Source of the DNA: Streptomyces sp. SJL17-4
GTDB lineage: Bacteria > Actinomycetota > Actinomycetes > Streptomycetales > Streptomycetaceae
Length of the DNA: 64,000 nt
Reading direction: 5' to 3'
Assembly: GCF_036826855.1 (NCBI RefSeq)
Contig: NZ_CP104578.1
Span: forward strand, 4,561,501 to 4,625,500
In this document: positions 34,285 to 44,048 of the stretch, in pieces
Numbering within the stretch: the stretch's first letter is position 1
Layout of the letters: each line of letters starts with the position of its first letter
Notes under the pieces: generated by a model
Seen by the model: only the letters and a program-made list of their open reading frames with translations
What the model was told of the DNA's origin: nothing
Database searches by the model: none
Program-made: the position numbers and the translations under genes

Positions 34285-36909
34285 GTGGACGCCGAACTGA
34301 CCAACCGGAGCCGGGACGCGATCAACGCGGCCAGCAGCCGCGCCGTGTCCGACGGGCACGCCGACCTGACCCCCGCCCATCTGCTGCTCGCGCTGCTGAC
34401 CGGTCAGGACAACGAGAACATCACCGACCTGCTCGCCGCCGTCGAGGCCGACCAGGCCGCCGTACGCGCGGGTGCGGAGCGACTGCTCGCCGCCCTGCCG
34501 AGCGTCACCGGGTCCACGGTCGCGCCCCCGCAGCCCACCCGCGACTTCCTCGCGGTGATCGCCGACGCCGACCGGCGGGCCAAGGAGCTCGGCGACGACT
34601 ACCTGTCCACCGAGCACCTCCTCATCGCGCTCGCCGCCAAGGGCGGCCGGGTCGGTGAGATCCTCGGCGAGCAGGGCGCGAGCGCATCGAAGCTGCTCGA
34701 CGCCTTCGAGAAGAGCAGGGGAGGACGCCGGGTGACCACACCCGACCCGGAGGGTCAGTACAAGGCACTGGAGAAGTTCGGCACGGACTTCACCGCCGCC
34801 GCGCGCGAGGGCAAGCTCGACCCGGTCATCGGCCGGGACCACGAGATCCGGCGCGTCGTCCAGGTGCTGTCCCGCCGCACCAAGAACAACCCGGTCCTCA
34901 TCGGTGAGCCCGGCGTCGGCAAGACCGCCGTCGTCGAGGGCCTCGCCCAGCGGATCGTGAAGGGCGACGTACCCGAGTCGCTGAAGAACAAGCGGCTGGT
35001 CTCGCTCGACCTCGGCGCGATGGTCGCCGGCGCGAAGTACCGCGGCGAGTTCGAGGAGCGGCTGAAGACCGTGCTCTCCGAGATCAAGGCGAGCGACGGC
35101 CAGATCATCACCTTCATCGACGAGCTGCACACGGTCGTCGGCGCGGGCGCCGGCGGCGACTCCGCCATGGACGCGGGCAACATGCTCAAGCCCATGCTGG
35201 CCCGCGGCGAGCTCCGCATGGTCGGTGCGACCACCCTCGACGAGTACCGCGAGCGGATCGAGAAGGACCCCGCCCTGGAGCGCCGCTTCCAGCAGGTCCT
35301 GGTCGCCGAGCCCACGGTCGAGGACACCATCGCGATCCTCCGCGGCCTCAAGGGCCGGTACGAGGCCCACCACAAGGTGCAGATCAACGACTCCGCCCTG
35401 GTGGCCGCCGCGACCCTCTCCGACCGGTACATCACCTCCCGCTTCCTCCCCGACAAGGCCATCGACCTCGTCGACGAGGCGGCCTCCCGGCTCCGGATGG
35501 AGATCGACTCCTCGCCCGTCGAGATCGACGAGCTCCAGCGCTCCGTGGACCGGCTCCGCATGGAGGAGCTGGCCCTCAAGAACGAGACGGACCCGGCGAG
35601 CAGGCAGCGTCTGGAGAAGCTGCGGCGCGACCTCGCCGACCGCGAGGAGGAGCTGCGCGGCCTGACCGCCCGCTGGGAGAAGGAGAAGCAGTCCCTCAAC
35701 CGGGTCGGCGAGCTGAAGGAACGCCTCGACGAGACCCGCGGCCGCGCCGAGCGCGCCCAGCGCGACGGCGACTTCGACACCGCCTCCAAGCTGCTCTACG
35801 GGGAGATCCCGGCCCTGGAGCGGGAGCTGGAGGAGGCGAGCGAGGCGGAGGCCCAGCAGGAGTCCAGCAAGAACACCATGGTCAAGGAGGAGGTCGGCCC
35901 CGACGACATCGCGGACGTGGTCGGCGCCTGGACCGGCATCCCCGCCGGCCGCCTCCTGGAGGGCGAGACCCAGAAGCTGCTCCGCATGGAGGACGAGCTC
36001 GGCAAGCGGCTGATCGGCCAGTCCGAGGCCGTGCAGGCGGTCTCCGACGCCGTGCGGCGCACCCGCGCGGGCATCGCGGACCCCGACCGTCCCACCGGCT
36101 CCTTCCTCTTCCTCGGTCCGACCGGTGTCGGCAAGACCGAGCTGGCGAAGGCGCTCGCGGACTTCCTCTTCGACGACGAGCGGGCCATGATCCGCATCGA
36201 CATGTCGGAGTACGGCGAGAAGCACAGCGTCGCCCGCCTGGTCGGCGCGCCTCCCGGCTACGTCGGGTACGAGGAGGGCGGCCAGCTCACGGAGGCGGTC
36301 CGCCGCCGCCCGTACAGCGTGGTGCTGCTCGACGAGGTGGAGAAGGCCCACCCGGAGGTCTTCGACATCCTGCTCCAGGTCCTGGACGACGGCCGTCTCA
36401 CCGACGGCCAGGGCCGGACGGTGGACTTCCGCAACACCATCCTGATCCTCACCTCGAACCTGGGCAGCCAGTACCTGGTCGACCCGACGACCCCCGCGGA
36501 CGTGAAGAAGCAGCAGGTCCTGGATGTCGTCAGGGCCAGTTTCAAGCCGGAGTTCCTCAACCGGCTCGACGACCTGGTGGTCTTCTCCGCCCTCGACCGG
36601 GCCGAGCTCGGCCGGATCGCCCGGCTCCAGATCGACCGTCTCGCCAAGCGGCTCGCCGAGCGGCGGCTCACCCTGGACGTCACCCCGGAGGCCCTGGAGT
36701 GGCTCGCCGAGGAGGGCAACGACCCGGCGTACGGCGCGCGGCCGCTGCGCCGCCTCATCCAGACGGCGATCGGCGACCGGCTCGCCAAGGAGATCCTCGC
36801 GGGCGAGGTCCAGGACGGCGACACGGTCCGCGTGGACCGTCCCCAAGCTCTTGATGAGCTGGGGGAGACCCCACCCGAGGACGGCCTGATCGTCGGGGCG
36901 GTGCAGTAG
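34285..36909 (+). CDS. clpB: ClpB protein disaggregase
   Basis: 874 aa hexameric AAA+ disaggregase that works with DnaK. N-domain (1-150), NBD1 with Walker A (GEPGVGKT) and DELHTVVG, middle coiled coil (about 400-520, [18 protein letters not shown]), and NBD2 with [29 protein letters not shown] and the GARPLRR sensor. GTG start chosen for [20 protein letters not shown] beginning and GGAGGAG upstream. HspR-controlled through the HAIR site. The last ~25 codons contain an interspersed-type palindrome (36841-36865), which may have changed the C-terminus. Confidence 0.98.
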   Translation: MDAELTNRSRDAINAASSRAVSDGHADLTPAHLLLALLTGQDNENITDLLAAVEADQAAVRAGAERLLAALPSVTGSTVAPPQPTRDFLAVIADADRRAKELGDDYLSTEHLLIALAAKGGRVGEILGEQGASASKLLDAFEKSRGGRRVTTPDPEGQYKALEKFGTDFTAAAREGKLDPVIGRDHEIRRVVQVLSRRTKNNPVLIGEPGVGKTAVVEGLAQRIVKGDVPESLKNKRLVSLDLGAMVAGAKYRGEFEERLKTVLSEIKASDGQIITFIDELHTVVGAGAGGDSAMDAGNMLKPMLARGELRMVGATTLDEYRERIEKDPALERRFQQVLVAEPTVEDTIAILRGLKGRYEAHHKVQINDSALVAAATLSDRYITSRFLPDKAIDLVDEAASRLRMEIDSSPVEIDELQRSVDRLRMEELALKNETDPASRQRLEKLRRDLADREEELRGLTARWEKEKQSLNRVGELKERLDETRGRAERAQRDGDFDTASKLLYGEIPALERELEEASEAEAQQESSKNTMVKEEVGPDDIADVVGAWTGIPAGRLLEGETQKLLRMEDELGKRLIGQSEAVQAVSDAVRRTRAGIADPDRPTGSFLFLGPTGVGKTELAKALADFLFDDERAMIRIDMSEYGEKHSVARLVGAPPGYVGYEEGGQLTEAVRRRPYSVVLLDEVEKAHPEVFDILLQVLDDGRLTDGQGRTVDFRNTILILTSNLGSQYLVDPTTPADVKKQQVLDVVRASFKPEFLNRLDDLVVFSALDRAELGRIARLQIDRLAKRLAERRLTLDVTPEALEWLAEEGNDPAYGARPLRRLIQTAIGDRLAKEILAGEVQDGDTVRVDRPQALDELGETPPEDGLIVGAVQ
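36841..36865. repeat. Palindromic element inside the clpB 3' end
   Basis: CCCCAAGCTC and GAGCTGGGG form an imperfect hairpin followed by GGAGACCCC. It resembles short palindromic repeats I associate with Streptomyces intergenic regions. Here it is translated ([11 protein letters not shown]). Confidence 0.45.
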
Positions 36910-36936
36910 CTCAGTTGCGGCGCAGTAGCTCAGTTG
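36903..36936. repeat. 15-mer direct repeat spanning two convergent stop codons
   Basis: GCAGTAGCTCAGTTG occurs at 36903 and 36922. The first copy holds the clpB stop (TAG); the second holds the stop of the convergent gene (TCA on plus). Confidence 0.8.
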
Positions 36937-37382
36937 TCGAAGGCCTCCACACGTACGAGGGCGGTGTCCCCGTCCTCGTACGTGACCCGGACGTGCACGT
37001 ACAGCATCTCGTCGAACGACACGTCCACGCACCGGTCCTGCTCGCAGGAGAACGAGGGCTTCCCCGTCGGATAGGTCGCTTCCAGCCACCCCCCGACCTC
37101 GGAGCGTGGGATCCGGAACTCGGCGGTGGCCTGCGTGTCCTGCCAGTGGGCCGCCGTGCAGCGGGCGTCCTCGGCGCTCACCGGGAGGCTTCCCCGCGCG
37201 AAGGTCATCACCTCGGCGCAGTCGACCGGTTTCGATTCACCGATCTCGTCCCAGGCCATCGCGCCCCAGACCAGCAGGGCCATCGGACCGCCGCAGAACA
37301 CGGTCACCAGCGCCGAGACCCAGACCCAGGTCCACCTGCGCGGCTTCACCGGTCCGGTCTTCTTCCCTGTTCTCTCCCCCAT
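36930..37382 (-). CDS. Membrane-anchored hypothetical protein
   Basis: 150 aa. Lys/Arg-rich N-terminus, one membrane helix (about 17-42, WVWVSALVTVFCGGPMALLVW), then an external domain with four Cys (VDCAEV, ARCTAAH, FSCEQDRC) that could form two disulfides. No family recognised. Convergent with clpB and only 20 nt from it. The ribosome-binding site is weak; the ATG is fixed by the position of the basic N-terminus. Divergent from the YbjN gene. Confidence 0.75.
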   Translation of the reverse strand: MGERTGKKTGPVKPRRWTWVWVSALVTVFCGGPMALLVWGAMAWDEIGESKPVDCAEVMTFARGSLPVSAEDARCTAAHWQDTQATAEFRIPRSEVGGWLEATYPTGKPSFSCEQDRCVDVSFDEMLYVHVRVTYEDGDTALVRVEAFDN

Positions 37383-37489
37383 GAGGACCAGATCTTGTCA
37401 GCCCGCAGCGGATCGCGGGAGGCGGGGCTTGCCACAGACCGCCCGGCATGGGGGAGGATGGCGAGCATCCGTACGAAGGGAAATACACG

Positions 37490-38026
37490 GTGAGCATCGA
37501 CCCGTCCTCGATTCCGAATTTCGGGGGCCAGCCCCAGCCTCAGGCCGCAGGACCGGCGGGCCCCGTCGTCCCCGACCAGGACCTCGTCAAGCAGCTCCTC
37601 GAGCAGATGGAGCTGAAGTACGTCATCGACGACGAGGGTGACCTCGCGGCGCCGTGGGAGGAATTCCGCACGTACTTCATGTTCCGCGGCGAGGACGAGC
37701 AGCAGGTCTTCTCGGTGCGGACGTTCTACGACCGCCCGCACTCGGCCGACGACCGCGCCAAGATCCTCGACGCGATCGACGACTGGAACCGCCGCACCCT
37801 GTGGCCGAAGGTGTACACCCACCTGCACGAGGAGGAGGACGGCTCCGCCACCCTCCGCCTCATCGGTGAGGCCCAGATGCTGATCGGCACCGGCGTCGCC
37901 CTGGAGCACTTCGTGTCCTCCACGGTCAGCTGGGTCCGCGCCTCCATCGAGTTCGACAAGTGGATCGTCGAGCAGTTCGGCCTGGAGTCCCCCGAGGACA
38001 AGGCCGCGGGCGACGAAGAGGCCTGA
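37490..38026 (+). CDS. YbjN-domain protein
   Basis: 178 aa. Short Pro/Gln-rich N-terminus then a YbjN-type domain (about 40-160): DLVKQLLEQMELKYVIDDEG, FRGEDEQQVFSVRTFYD, NDWNRRTLWPKVY-like and LEHFVSSTVSWVRAS. YbjN proteins resemble type III secretion chaperones in fold; the bacterial role is not settled. GTG start preceded by GAAGGG. A strong terminator follows. Confidence 0.9.
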   Translation: MSIDPSSIPNFGGQPQPQAAGPAGPVVPDQDLVKQLLEQMELKYVIDDEGDLAAPWEEFRTYFMFRGEDEQQVFSVRTFYDRPHSADDRAKILDAIDDWNRRTLWPKVYTHLHEEEDGSATLRLIGEAQMLIGTGVALEHFVSSTVSWVRASIEFDKWIVEQFGLESPEDKAAGDEEA

Positions 38027-38044
38027 GCCTCCCCCGCACCACCA

Positions 38045-38080
38045 CGAGAGCCCGGCCCCTTCCGAGGGGCCGGGCTCTCG
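38045..38080. terminator. Bidirectional terminator
   Basis: CGAGAGCCCGGCCCCT-TCCG-AGGGGCCGGGCTCTCG is a perfect 16-bp stem between the convergent YbjN and aminotransferase genes. Confidence 0.93.
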
Positions 38081-38105
38081 TCGTCCGCGGTGGTGCGGCC
38101 GGGCG

Positions 38106-39275
38106 TCAGGCCAGTCGCTTGAGCCGGGAGACGGCCTCCTCCAGGACCTCGGTCTTCTTGCAGAAGGCGAACCGGACGAAGGGGGCGCCGGCCTCGCGGT
38201 GGTCGTAGAAGACGGCGTTCGGGATGGCGACGACCCCGGCACGCTCGGGCAGCGAGCGGCAGAAGGCGAAGCCGTCCTCGGCGCCGAGGGGGCGGATGTC
38301 GGTGGTGACGAAATAGGTGCCGGCCGGCTTGTAGACCGCGAAGCCGGCCTGTGCGAGGCCCTCGCTCAGCAGGTCCCGCTTGGCGGAGAGCTCCGCGCGG
38401 AGGGTGTCGAAGTACGTGGCCGGGAGGCGCAGGGCCTCGGCGATCGCGTACTGGAACGGTCCGGAGGACACGTACGTGAGGAACTGCTTGGCCGAGCGGA
38501 CCGCGGAGGTCAGCTCGGGGCTCGCGGTGATCCAGCCGACCTTCCAGCCGGTGAACGAGAACGTCTTGCCGGCCGAGCCGATGGTGACCGTGCGCTCCCG
38601 CATCCCCGGCAGGCTCGCGATCGGCAGGTGCTCGGCGTCGTCGAAGACCAGGTGCTCGTACACCTCGTCGGTGACGACGAGCAGGTCCCGCTCGACCGCG
38701 AGTTCGGCGACGGCGGTCAGCTCGGCCCGGGTGAGGACGGTGCCGGTGGGGTTGTGCGGGGTGTTGAGGAGGATCAGCCGGGTCCGGTCGGTGACGGCGG
38801 CCCGCAGTTCGTCGAGGTCGAGGACGTAGGACCCGTCGTGGGGGCGGAGGGTGACGGGGACCCGGGTGCCGCCGGCCATCGCGACGCAGGCGGCGTACGA
38901 GTCGTAGTACGGCTCCAGGGCGATGACCTCGTCGCCCGGTTCGACGAGGGCGAGCAGCGCCGCCGCGATCGCCTCGGTGGCGCCCGCGGTGACGAGCACC
39001 TCCGTGTCCGGGTCGTACGCGAGGCCGTACCGGTCCCGCTGGTGGTCGGCGATCGCCGAGCGCAGCTCGGGGACGCCGGGGCCGGGCGGGTACTGGTTGC
39101 CGCGGCCGTCCCGCAGCGCGCGGACCGCCGCCTCCCGGATCTCCTCGGGGCCGTCGGTGTCGGGGAAGCCCTGGCCGAGGTTGATCGCCCCGGTCCTGGC
39201 GGCGAGCGCGGACATCTCGGCGAAGATCGTCGTCCCGAACTCGGCGAGGCGGCGGTTGAGCGGCGGTCGTGTCAT
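38106..39275 (-). CDS. Class I/II PLP-dependent aminotransferase
   Basis: 389 aa. Fold-type I aminotransferase: INLGQGFPDTDGP near the N-terminus, VTAGATEAIAAALLALV, NTPHNPTGTVL, Asp of DEVYEHL, and the PLP Lys in GSAGKTFSFTGWKVGW. Closest in pattern to N-succinyl-diaminopimelate aminotransferase (DapC) and kynurenine/methionine aminotransferases; the sequence alone does not settle the substrate. ATG 39275 is preferred to ATG 39284 because AGGATGG is well placed for it. Kynurenine genes lie 11 kb away, so a transaminase role there is possible but unsupported by linkage. Confidence 0.92.
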   Translation of the reverse strand: MTRPPLNRRLAEFGTTIFAEMSALAARTGAINLGQGFPDTDGPEEIREAAVRALRDGRGNQYPPGPGVPELRSAIADHQRDRYGLAYDPDTEVLVTAGATEAIAAALLALVEPGDEVIALEPYYDSYAACVAMAGGTRVPVTLRPHDGSYVLDLDELRAAVTDRTRLILLNTPHNPTGTVLTRAELTAVAELAVERDLLVVTDEVYEHLVFDDAEHLPIASLPGMRERTVTIGSAGKTFSFTGWKVGWITASPELTSAVRSAKQFLTYVSSGPFQYAIAEALRLPATYFDTLRAELSAKRDLLSEGLAQAGFAVYKPAGTYFVTTDIRPLGAEDGFAFCRSLPERAGVVAIPNAVFYDHREAGAPFVRFAFCKKTEVLEEAVSRLKRLA

Positions 39276-39375
39276 GACGGCCATCCTGCGGCGAAGCTCT
39301 GGACTTCCTCAAGTGCGCTTTGACGGGACGCCGTAGCGGGAATCTCCCTCGCACAAGAGAACGGGGGTAGTACTG

Positions 39376-39627
39376 ATGGAAATCTTCCTCTTCATCGTCC
39401 TGGGATTCGTGGTCGTCGCGGGGGTGATCCTCGCCGTGGGGAACGGCCTCGGCAAGGGGGCCTCGACGTCGCGGTCGCGCGGGCGGCGGGCGGGCACGGA
39501 CAGCGGCAGCATCACCTGGGCGGACGGCGGCAGCGGGAGCAGCTGCGGTGGCGGCTCCAGCTCCTGCGGCGGGTCCTCCAGCTCCTGCGGTGGCGGCGGT
39601 GGTGGTGGCTGCGGAGGCGGCAGCTGA
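39376..39627 (+). CDS. Small membrane protein with Cys-Gly-Ser tail
   Basis: 83 aa. One N-terminal membrane helix (about 2-24, IFLFIVLGFVVVAGVILAV), a basic segment, then a tail almost purely of Gly, Ser and four Cys in CGGG/CGGS repeats. The spacing (C-6-C-7-C or similar) differs from classic metal sites. It could bind metal, be thiol-active or anchor to other proteins; no family recognised. ACGGGGGTAG before the ATG is a weak ribosome-binding site. Confidence 0.7.
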   Translation: MEIFLFIVLGFVVVAGVILAVGNGLGKGASTSRSRGRRAGTDSGSITWADGGSGSSCGGGSSSCGGSSSSCGGGGGGGCGGGS

Positions 39628-39923
39628 GCACCCGAGTGACGGAAGGCTCCGCAGGCGCGTGGCACGTGACGTGGGCAATCAGAGCCGACATGTCGATCAG
39701 TTCTGATTGAACAATTGAACTGTGGGGTCCCCGAAGGGGTTGGAAAACACAGCAAGTTGGGTAAAAACGCTGCGAGTCGTCCGGCGTCCGTGGTTCTCTC
39801 GCTCCTGACAGAGACAGCCCTCGGACCGTGTGTGGACCCGAGCCGGCGATCCCCCACTGCCGTTGAACCCTTCTCCGGGGCGCCCCCGGCCCACCCGTCA
39901 AACCGTGTTTGCGGAGCCGACCC
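39628..39923. other. AT-richer intergenic region
   Basis: 296 bases before the DUF2617 gene. It holds GTTC-N5-GAAC (39700-39712) directly followed by AATTGAAC, so GAAC-type half-sites are repeated, and a GGGGTCCCC hairpin just after. This is the most operator-like part; no gene is supported. Confidence 0.4.
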
Positions 39924-40481
39924 ATGCTCACCACCCTGAAAACCTCCTACACCGATACCCGTGCGGCCGATCTGGCCTGGGCCCTCGGGCGCGAGCCGCT
40001 GCCCGCCCTCGCCGTGCTCGACCTCGAACTCTCCGGCGCCAAGCTGCAGTTGAGGCTGCTCGGCGCCTCCCACCAGGTGCTCCTGGAAGAGGAGGGCCGC
40101 AGCTGCTCGGAGACCGTCGCCTGTATGCCCGGCAGCAGCACGCCGCTGCCGCTCGGCGTCTCCAAGCGCGTCGGCGAATGGGAGTACGAATTCGCCGCCC
40201 GCGTCGAAACGCTCACGCACGGCTCCTTCGCGGGCCGCGCGCAGGAGTTGCTGGCACTCGTCGCCGACCACCCCAACGGCCTCGCGGGGACCTTTCCCGG
40301 CTCCCCGCACGCCTTCACGGCCATGCTGGCGCAGCGCCACGAGGGCCAGGTGCGCTGGCGCACCTGGCACGCCTACCCGCAGGAAGGGCAGTTGGTGGTG
40401 ACCAGGACCCGTCTCGGCGTACGTATGCCTGCAACGCTCTCATACGCCCTCCCGGAGCTCCAGATCCACTCGTGTGAGTGA
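39924..40481 (+). CDS. DUF2617 family protein
   Basis: 185 aa. Begins MLTTLKTSYTDTRAADLAWAL, with LDLELSGAKLQLRLLGASHQVLL and the WEYEFAARVETL block typical of actinobacterial DUF2617. No catalytic motif or membrane segment. It lies 36 nt before the spermidine synthase-like gene, an order that I recall being conserved in Streptomyces, so a link to that enzyme is plausible. A GGAG 10 nt before the ATG is a fair ribosome-binding site. Confidence 0.85.
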   Translation: MLTTLKTSYTDTRAADLAWALGREPLPALAVLDLELSGAKLQLRLLGASHQVLLEEEGRSCSETVACMPGSSTPLPLGVSKRVGEWEYEFAARVETLTHGSFAGRAQELLALVADHPNGLAGTFPGSPHAFTAMLAQRHEGQVRWRTWHAYPQEGQLVVTRTRLGVRMPATLSYALPELQIHSCE

Positions 40482-40504
40482 CAGGGGGTGTCCTGGTCGT
40501 GACG

Positions 40505-40510
40505 TAGCGT
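40505..40510 (+). promoter_or_regulatory. -10 hexamer of the leaderless spermidine synthase-like gene
   Basis: TAGCGT ends 7 nt before the ATG. No Shine-Dalgarno sequence is close to the start. Confidence 0.45.
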
Positions 40511-40517
40511 TACGGTC

Positions 40518-42200
40518 ATGATCGAGCCGACCGTGACCATGCCACCCAAGGAGGTGCGGCGGGCGCCCGCGCGGCGGCCCGAGCCGCCGCGCCGGACGGT
40601 GCGGTTCCCGGTCCTCGCGGTGGTCTTCGTCTGCGCCGCCTGCGGCCTGGTCTACGAGCTCGAACTGGTCGCGCTCGCCTCCTACTTGATCGGCGACTCG
40701 GTCACCCAGGCCTCCGTCGTGCTCTCCGTCATGGTCTTCGCCATGGGGGTGGGCTCGCTCCTCGCCAAGGCGCTGCGCTGCCGCGCCGCCGTCGGCTTCG
40801 GCCTGGTCGAGGCCGGACTCGCGCTCGTCGGCGGCACCTCGGCGATGGTGCTGTACGCGGCCTTCGCCTGGTTCGGCGAATCGCGGTACGTCCTCGTGGC
40901 GTTCTCCCTCGCCATCGGGGTGCTCATCGGCGCGGAGATCCCGCTCCTGATGTCGCTCATACAGCGGGGCGACCGCTCGGGCCGGTCCGGGCGGAAGGCC
41001 TCGCTCGGGGAGCAGGACGACGCCGCCGGGACGGTCGCCGACCTCTTCGCCGCCGACTACGTCGGCGCGCTGGTCGGCGGCCTCGCCTTTCCCTTCCTGC
41101 TGCTGCCCTGGCTCGGCCAGCTCACCGGCGCCCTTGTCACCGGCGCGGTCAACACCGTGGCGGGCGGCGGCCTCGTCCTCTGGGTGTTCCGCCGCGACCT
41201 GACCTCCCGCTCCCGGGCCCTGCTCGTCGCGGTGAACGTGGCGGTCCTCGCCGTCCTCGCCACGGCGACCGTGCTCGTCGACGACTTCGAACAGGCCGCG
41301 CGCCGGGCGGTGTATGGGGAGCGGGTGCGGGTCGCCGTCCACACCGAGCTCCAGGAGGTCGTCGTGACCGGGGGACCGGAGGGCCCGCCCGACCTGTTCC
41401 TCGACGGTCGCCTCCGGGTGGCCGGCGAGGACGAGCACCGCTACCACGAGGCGCTGGTCCACCCCGCGATGAACGGCGCGCACGCCCGCGTGCTGATCGT
41501 CGGCGGCGGCGACGGCATGGCCGCCCGCGAAGCCCTGCGCTACCCCGGGGTCCGCTCCGTCACCGTCGTCGAACTCGATCCGGGCGTCGTCCGTCTCGCC
41601 CGGACGGACCCGGCCCTCGCCGCACTCAACGCGCAGGCGTTCCGGGACCCGCGCGTCCGGGTGGTCCACGCGGACGCCTTCCGCTGGCTGCGGGGGCTCC
41701 GGGGCGCCACCGAGCGTCTGCAGGAACGGTACGACGTGGTGATCTCCGATCTGCCCGACCCCGGAATCACCCCCAGCACCAAGCTGTACGCGCAGGAGTT
41801 CTACGGGCTCGTGGCCCAGGTCCTCACGCCCGCCGGGCGGTTCGCCGTGCATGCGGGGTCCGTCACCGACCGGCCCCGCACCTACTGGACCGTGGACGCC
41901 ACCCTGCGCGCGGCGGGCTTCGCGACCCGCCCCTACAGCGCGAGCGGCCGCCCCCCGGGCTTCGCCGCCGGACCCGACCGCGCCGACAGGGCCGCCGGTA
42001 CGGGGCGGGGGCCCGGCGACTGGGGCTTCCTCCTGGCCGTACCGGGCAGCCGCCCACCCGTCCTCGGCCTCGCCCCCGACGTGCCCCGGCTGCGCTCGCT
42101 CGCCGAGGACACCCTGGAGGCGGCGGCGCGCCGCGCCGAGCGCCACCGGGGCGCCGAACCGCCCCCGTCGACGCTGGTGCACCCGAGGTACGGAGGCTGA
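40518..42200 (+). CDS. Membrane-bound spermidine/spermine synthase-like protein
   Basis: 560 aa. The N-terminal ~240 residues contain about seven membrane helices; the C-terminal part is an aminopropyltransferase fold with the nucleotide/dcSAM-binding motif [29 protein letters not shown] and the catalytic-type [14 protein letters not shown] (E. coli SpeE uses Asp here). The enzyme would transfer aminopropyl groups to make polyamines; the membrane-fused form in actinobacteria is less studied and may have another acceptor. The C-terminal 90 residues are a low-complexity extension. Probably leaderless. Confidence 0.88.
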   Translation: MIEPTVTMPPKEVRRAPARRPEPPRRTVRFPVLAVVFVCAACGLVYELELVALASYLIGDSVTQASVVLSVMVFAMGVGSLLAKALRCRAAVGFGLVEAGLALVGGTSAMVLYAAFAWFGESRYVLVAFSLAIGVLIGAEIPLLMSLIQRGDRSGRSGRKASLGEQDDAAGTVADLFAADYVGALVGGLAFPFLLLPWLGQLTGALVTGAVNTVAGGGLVLWVFRRDLTSRSRALLVAVNVAVLAVLATATVLVDDFEQAARRAVYGERVRVAVHTELQEVVVTGGPEGPPDLFLDGRLRVAGEDEHRYHEALVHPAMNGAHARVLIVGGGDGMAAREALRYPGVRSVTVVELDPGVVRLARTDPALAALNAQAFRDPRVRVVHADAFRWLRGLRGATERLQERYDVVISDLPDPGITPSTKLYAQEFYGLVAQVLTPAGRFAVHAGSVTDRPRTYWTVDATLRAAGFATRPYSASGRPPGFAAGPDRADRAAGTGRGPGDWGFLLAVPGSRPPVLGLAPDVPRLRSLAEDTLEAAARRAERHRGAEPPPSTLVHPRYGG

Positions 42201-42296
42201 AGGTTTCGGCAGCAGGACGACGGTAAGAGGCAACAGCGGGGGCGGCGCGGCAGCCGGGTTCCGTGCCGAACGGGCGACGCCGCGCCCCCGCCTGAG

Positions 42297-42302
42297 TAGG
42301 CT
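42297..42302 (+). promoter_or_regulatory. -10 hexamer of the leaderless SRPBCC gene
   Basis: TAGGCT ends 8 nt before the ATG; no Shine-Dalgarno sequence. Confidence 0.45.
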
Positions 42303-42310
42303 CGGCTTCC

Positions 42311-43228
42311 ATGGAGCATGAGGTGTTCGTCCCGGTCCCGGCCGAGGTTCTGCGTACGACGCTCACGGACCCGGCCCGGGTGGTGCGCTGCGTCCCCGGT
42401 CTCCAGCGCGACGCCGACGCGGAGGCGGGCCCGCTCACGGGCCGGCTCAAGGTGCGGGTCGGCGGCAACACCATCACCTACCGGGGCGCCCTGAAGGTCG
42501 TCGAGCGGGACGGCGCCATCACCTACGAGGGCCGGGGGACCGAGGCCCGGGGCAAGGGCACGGCGGAGCTGTCGCTCACCGTCGTCCTCACTCCGGTGGC
42601 CGAGGGCACCAGCCTGAACTTCACCGGCGGCCTGACGACGGTCGGCCGGCTCGCCGAGGCGACGGACGAGGCCCGGGCCACGGCGGGCGCCCGGCTGCTC
42701 GACAAGTTCGCGGAAGGACTGGCGGCGCTGGCGGAGGCGTCGGACGGGTCGGGGGAGACGCCCGAAGGGGCGGCCACCGCCGATACGGATGCCGATGCCG
42801 ATGCCGCCGATTCTGCCGCCGATGTCACCCCCGATGCTTCCGCCGATGACGTCGCCGATGACATCGTCGAGCCCGACTCCGACGACGACGGTGTCGACGA
42901 CGGTGTCGAGGAGCCGCGCCGGAGTCCCGTCTTCGACGCGCCGGTCCCGCCGCCCTCCCTCGACCCCCTCCTCGACGAGGAATTCGGCGACACGCCCATC
43001 GAGTTCCCCGCCCCGCAGCCCGCCGCCGAGGCCGCCCACGCCCGCCGGACCATGATCGGCCGGAGCGCCGAGGAGGTCGACCACGCGCCGCCGCGCGGCC
43101 GGTACGCCCCCGTTCCCGCGCCGGCGGCGTCGAGCGCCGGTGCCACCCTGCGCTGGATCGCCCCGGCCGCGGCCCTCGCGCTCGCCTCCGCCGTGGTCGT
43201 GGGCCGGGCACTGCGCCGACGCCGCTGA
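42311..43228 (+). CDS. SRPBCC (CoxG-like) protein with acidic linker and C-terminal helix
   Basis: 305 aa. The first ~140 residues form an SRPBCC/START-like domain (HEVFVPVPAEVLRTTL, CVPGLQ, LTGRLKVRVGG), related to CoxG of carbon-monoxide dehydrogenase clusters; no such cluster is present here. A long linker rich in Asp and Ala (about 155-200), encoded by GATGCC-like repeats, leads to a C-terminal membrane helix with a basic end (ALASAVVVGRALRRRR). So a cytosolic lipid- or ligand-binding domain tethered to the membrane is likely. Role unknown. Confidence 0.85.
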   Translation: MEHEVFVPVPAEVLRTTLTDPARVVRCVPGLQRDADAEAGPLTGRLKVRVGGNTITYRGALKVVERDGAITYEGRGTEARGKGTAELSLTVVLTPVAEGTSLNFTGGLTTVGRLAEATDEARATAGARLLDKFAEGLAALAEASDGSGETPEGAATADTDADADAADSAADVTPDASADDVADDIVEPDSDDDGVDDGVEEPRRSPVFDAPVPPPSLDPLLDEEFGDTPIEFPAPQPAAEAAHARRTMIGRSAEEVDHAPPRGRYAPVPAPAASSAGATLRWIAPAAALALASAVVVGRALRRRR

Positions 43229-43234
43229 CACGAT

Positions 43235-43240
43235 TAGGGT
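43235..43240 (+). promoter_or_regulatory. -10 hexamer of the leaderless epimerase gene
   Basis: TAGGGT ends 6 nt before the GTG start; no Shine-Dalgarno sequence. Confidence 0.5.
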
Positions 43241-43246
43241 CGGGAC

Positions 43247-44038
43247 GTGAGCATGCAGACGCGACTGACGGCGGGCGACGCCGAGTTGACCATCAGCCCC
43301 GAGAACGGCTGCCGGATCGAGAGCCTTCGCATCGGCGGCACCGAGGTGCTGCGCCAGGGCGAGCGCTTCGGAAGCTTCCCGATGGTTCCCTGGTGCGGGC
43401 GGACCGAGAACGGCCGCTTCCGCAACGGGCCCACCAGCCACCAGCTCCCGGTCAACGCACCCCCGCACGCCATCCACGGCACCGTCCGCGACCTCGCCTG
43501 GAAGACCGCCCGGGTCTCCGCGACCGAGGCCGTCTTCACCTGCGAGCTCGGTGACCCGTGGCCCTACAAGGGCACGGTCACCCAGGTCTTCGAGCTGGCC
43601 GAGGACGCCCTCACCCTCCGCTTCGGTGTCGAGACCTACGACGACTCCTTCCCCGCCCAGGCCGGCTGGCACCCCTGGTTCCTGCGCAACCTCGGCCGGG
43701 GCGGCCAGGACGTGCGGCTCGACTTCACCGCCGCCTGGCAGGAGGAGCGCGGCGACAACCACCTCCCGACCGGACGCCGTATCGACCCCGCCCCCGGTCC
43801 CTGGGACGACTGCTTCGGCATGCCCGAGGGCGTCGACGTCACCCTCACCTGGCCGGAGGAGCTGGAGCTGAAGGTCACCAGCCGCGCCGAGTGGGTCGTG
43901 ATCTACGACGAGCCCGAGGAGGCCGTCTGCGTCGAGCCGCAGTCCGGCCCGCCGAACGGCCTCAACACCCACCCCCGTCTGGTCACCCCGATCGACCCCC
44001 TGGAGGTCGAGAGCGTCTGGACCTGGCGGCGGCTCTAA
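43247..44038 (+). CDS. Aldose 1-epimerase family protein
   Basis: 263 aa. Galactose mutarotase-like fold: FPMVPWCGRTENGRF, the catalytic His region APPHAIHGTVRD, QAGWHPWFLR, and the late acid in EAVCVEPQSGPPNG (Glu as base). It interconverts alpha and beta anomers of hexoses or phosphorylated sugars. GTG at 43247 or ATG at 43253 are both possible; the GTG fits the leaderless pattern. pyrE follows 10 nt after the stop with its own -10 hexamer. Confidence 0.93.
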   Translation: MSMQTRLTAGDAELTISPENGCRIESLRIGGTEVLRQGERFGSFPMVPWCGRTENGRFRNGPTSHQLPVNAPPHAIHGTVRDLAWKTARVSATEAVFTCELGDPWPYKGTVTQVFELAEDALTLRFGVETYDDSFPAQAGWHPWFLRNLGRGGQDVRLDFTAAWQEERGDNHLPTGRRIDPAPGPWDDCFGMPEGVDVTLTWPEELELKVTSRAEWVVIYDEPEEAVCVEPQSGPPNGLNTHPRLVTPIDPLEVESVWTWRRL

Positions 44039-44041
44039 GCT
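44036..44041 (+). promoter_or_regulatory. -10 hexamer of leaderless pyrE
   Basis: TAAGCT overlaps the epimerase stop codon and ends 7 nt before the pyrE ATG; no Shine-Dalgarno sequence. Confidence 0.5.
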
Positions 44042-44048
44042 GCTCAGC

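Noticed and set aside
33745..37089. A very long minus-strand open frame opposite clpB
   Set aside because: It is the antisense of clpB in GC-rich codon-biased DNA; only its last 405 bases, the PPOX gene, are real.
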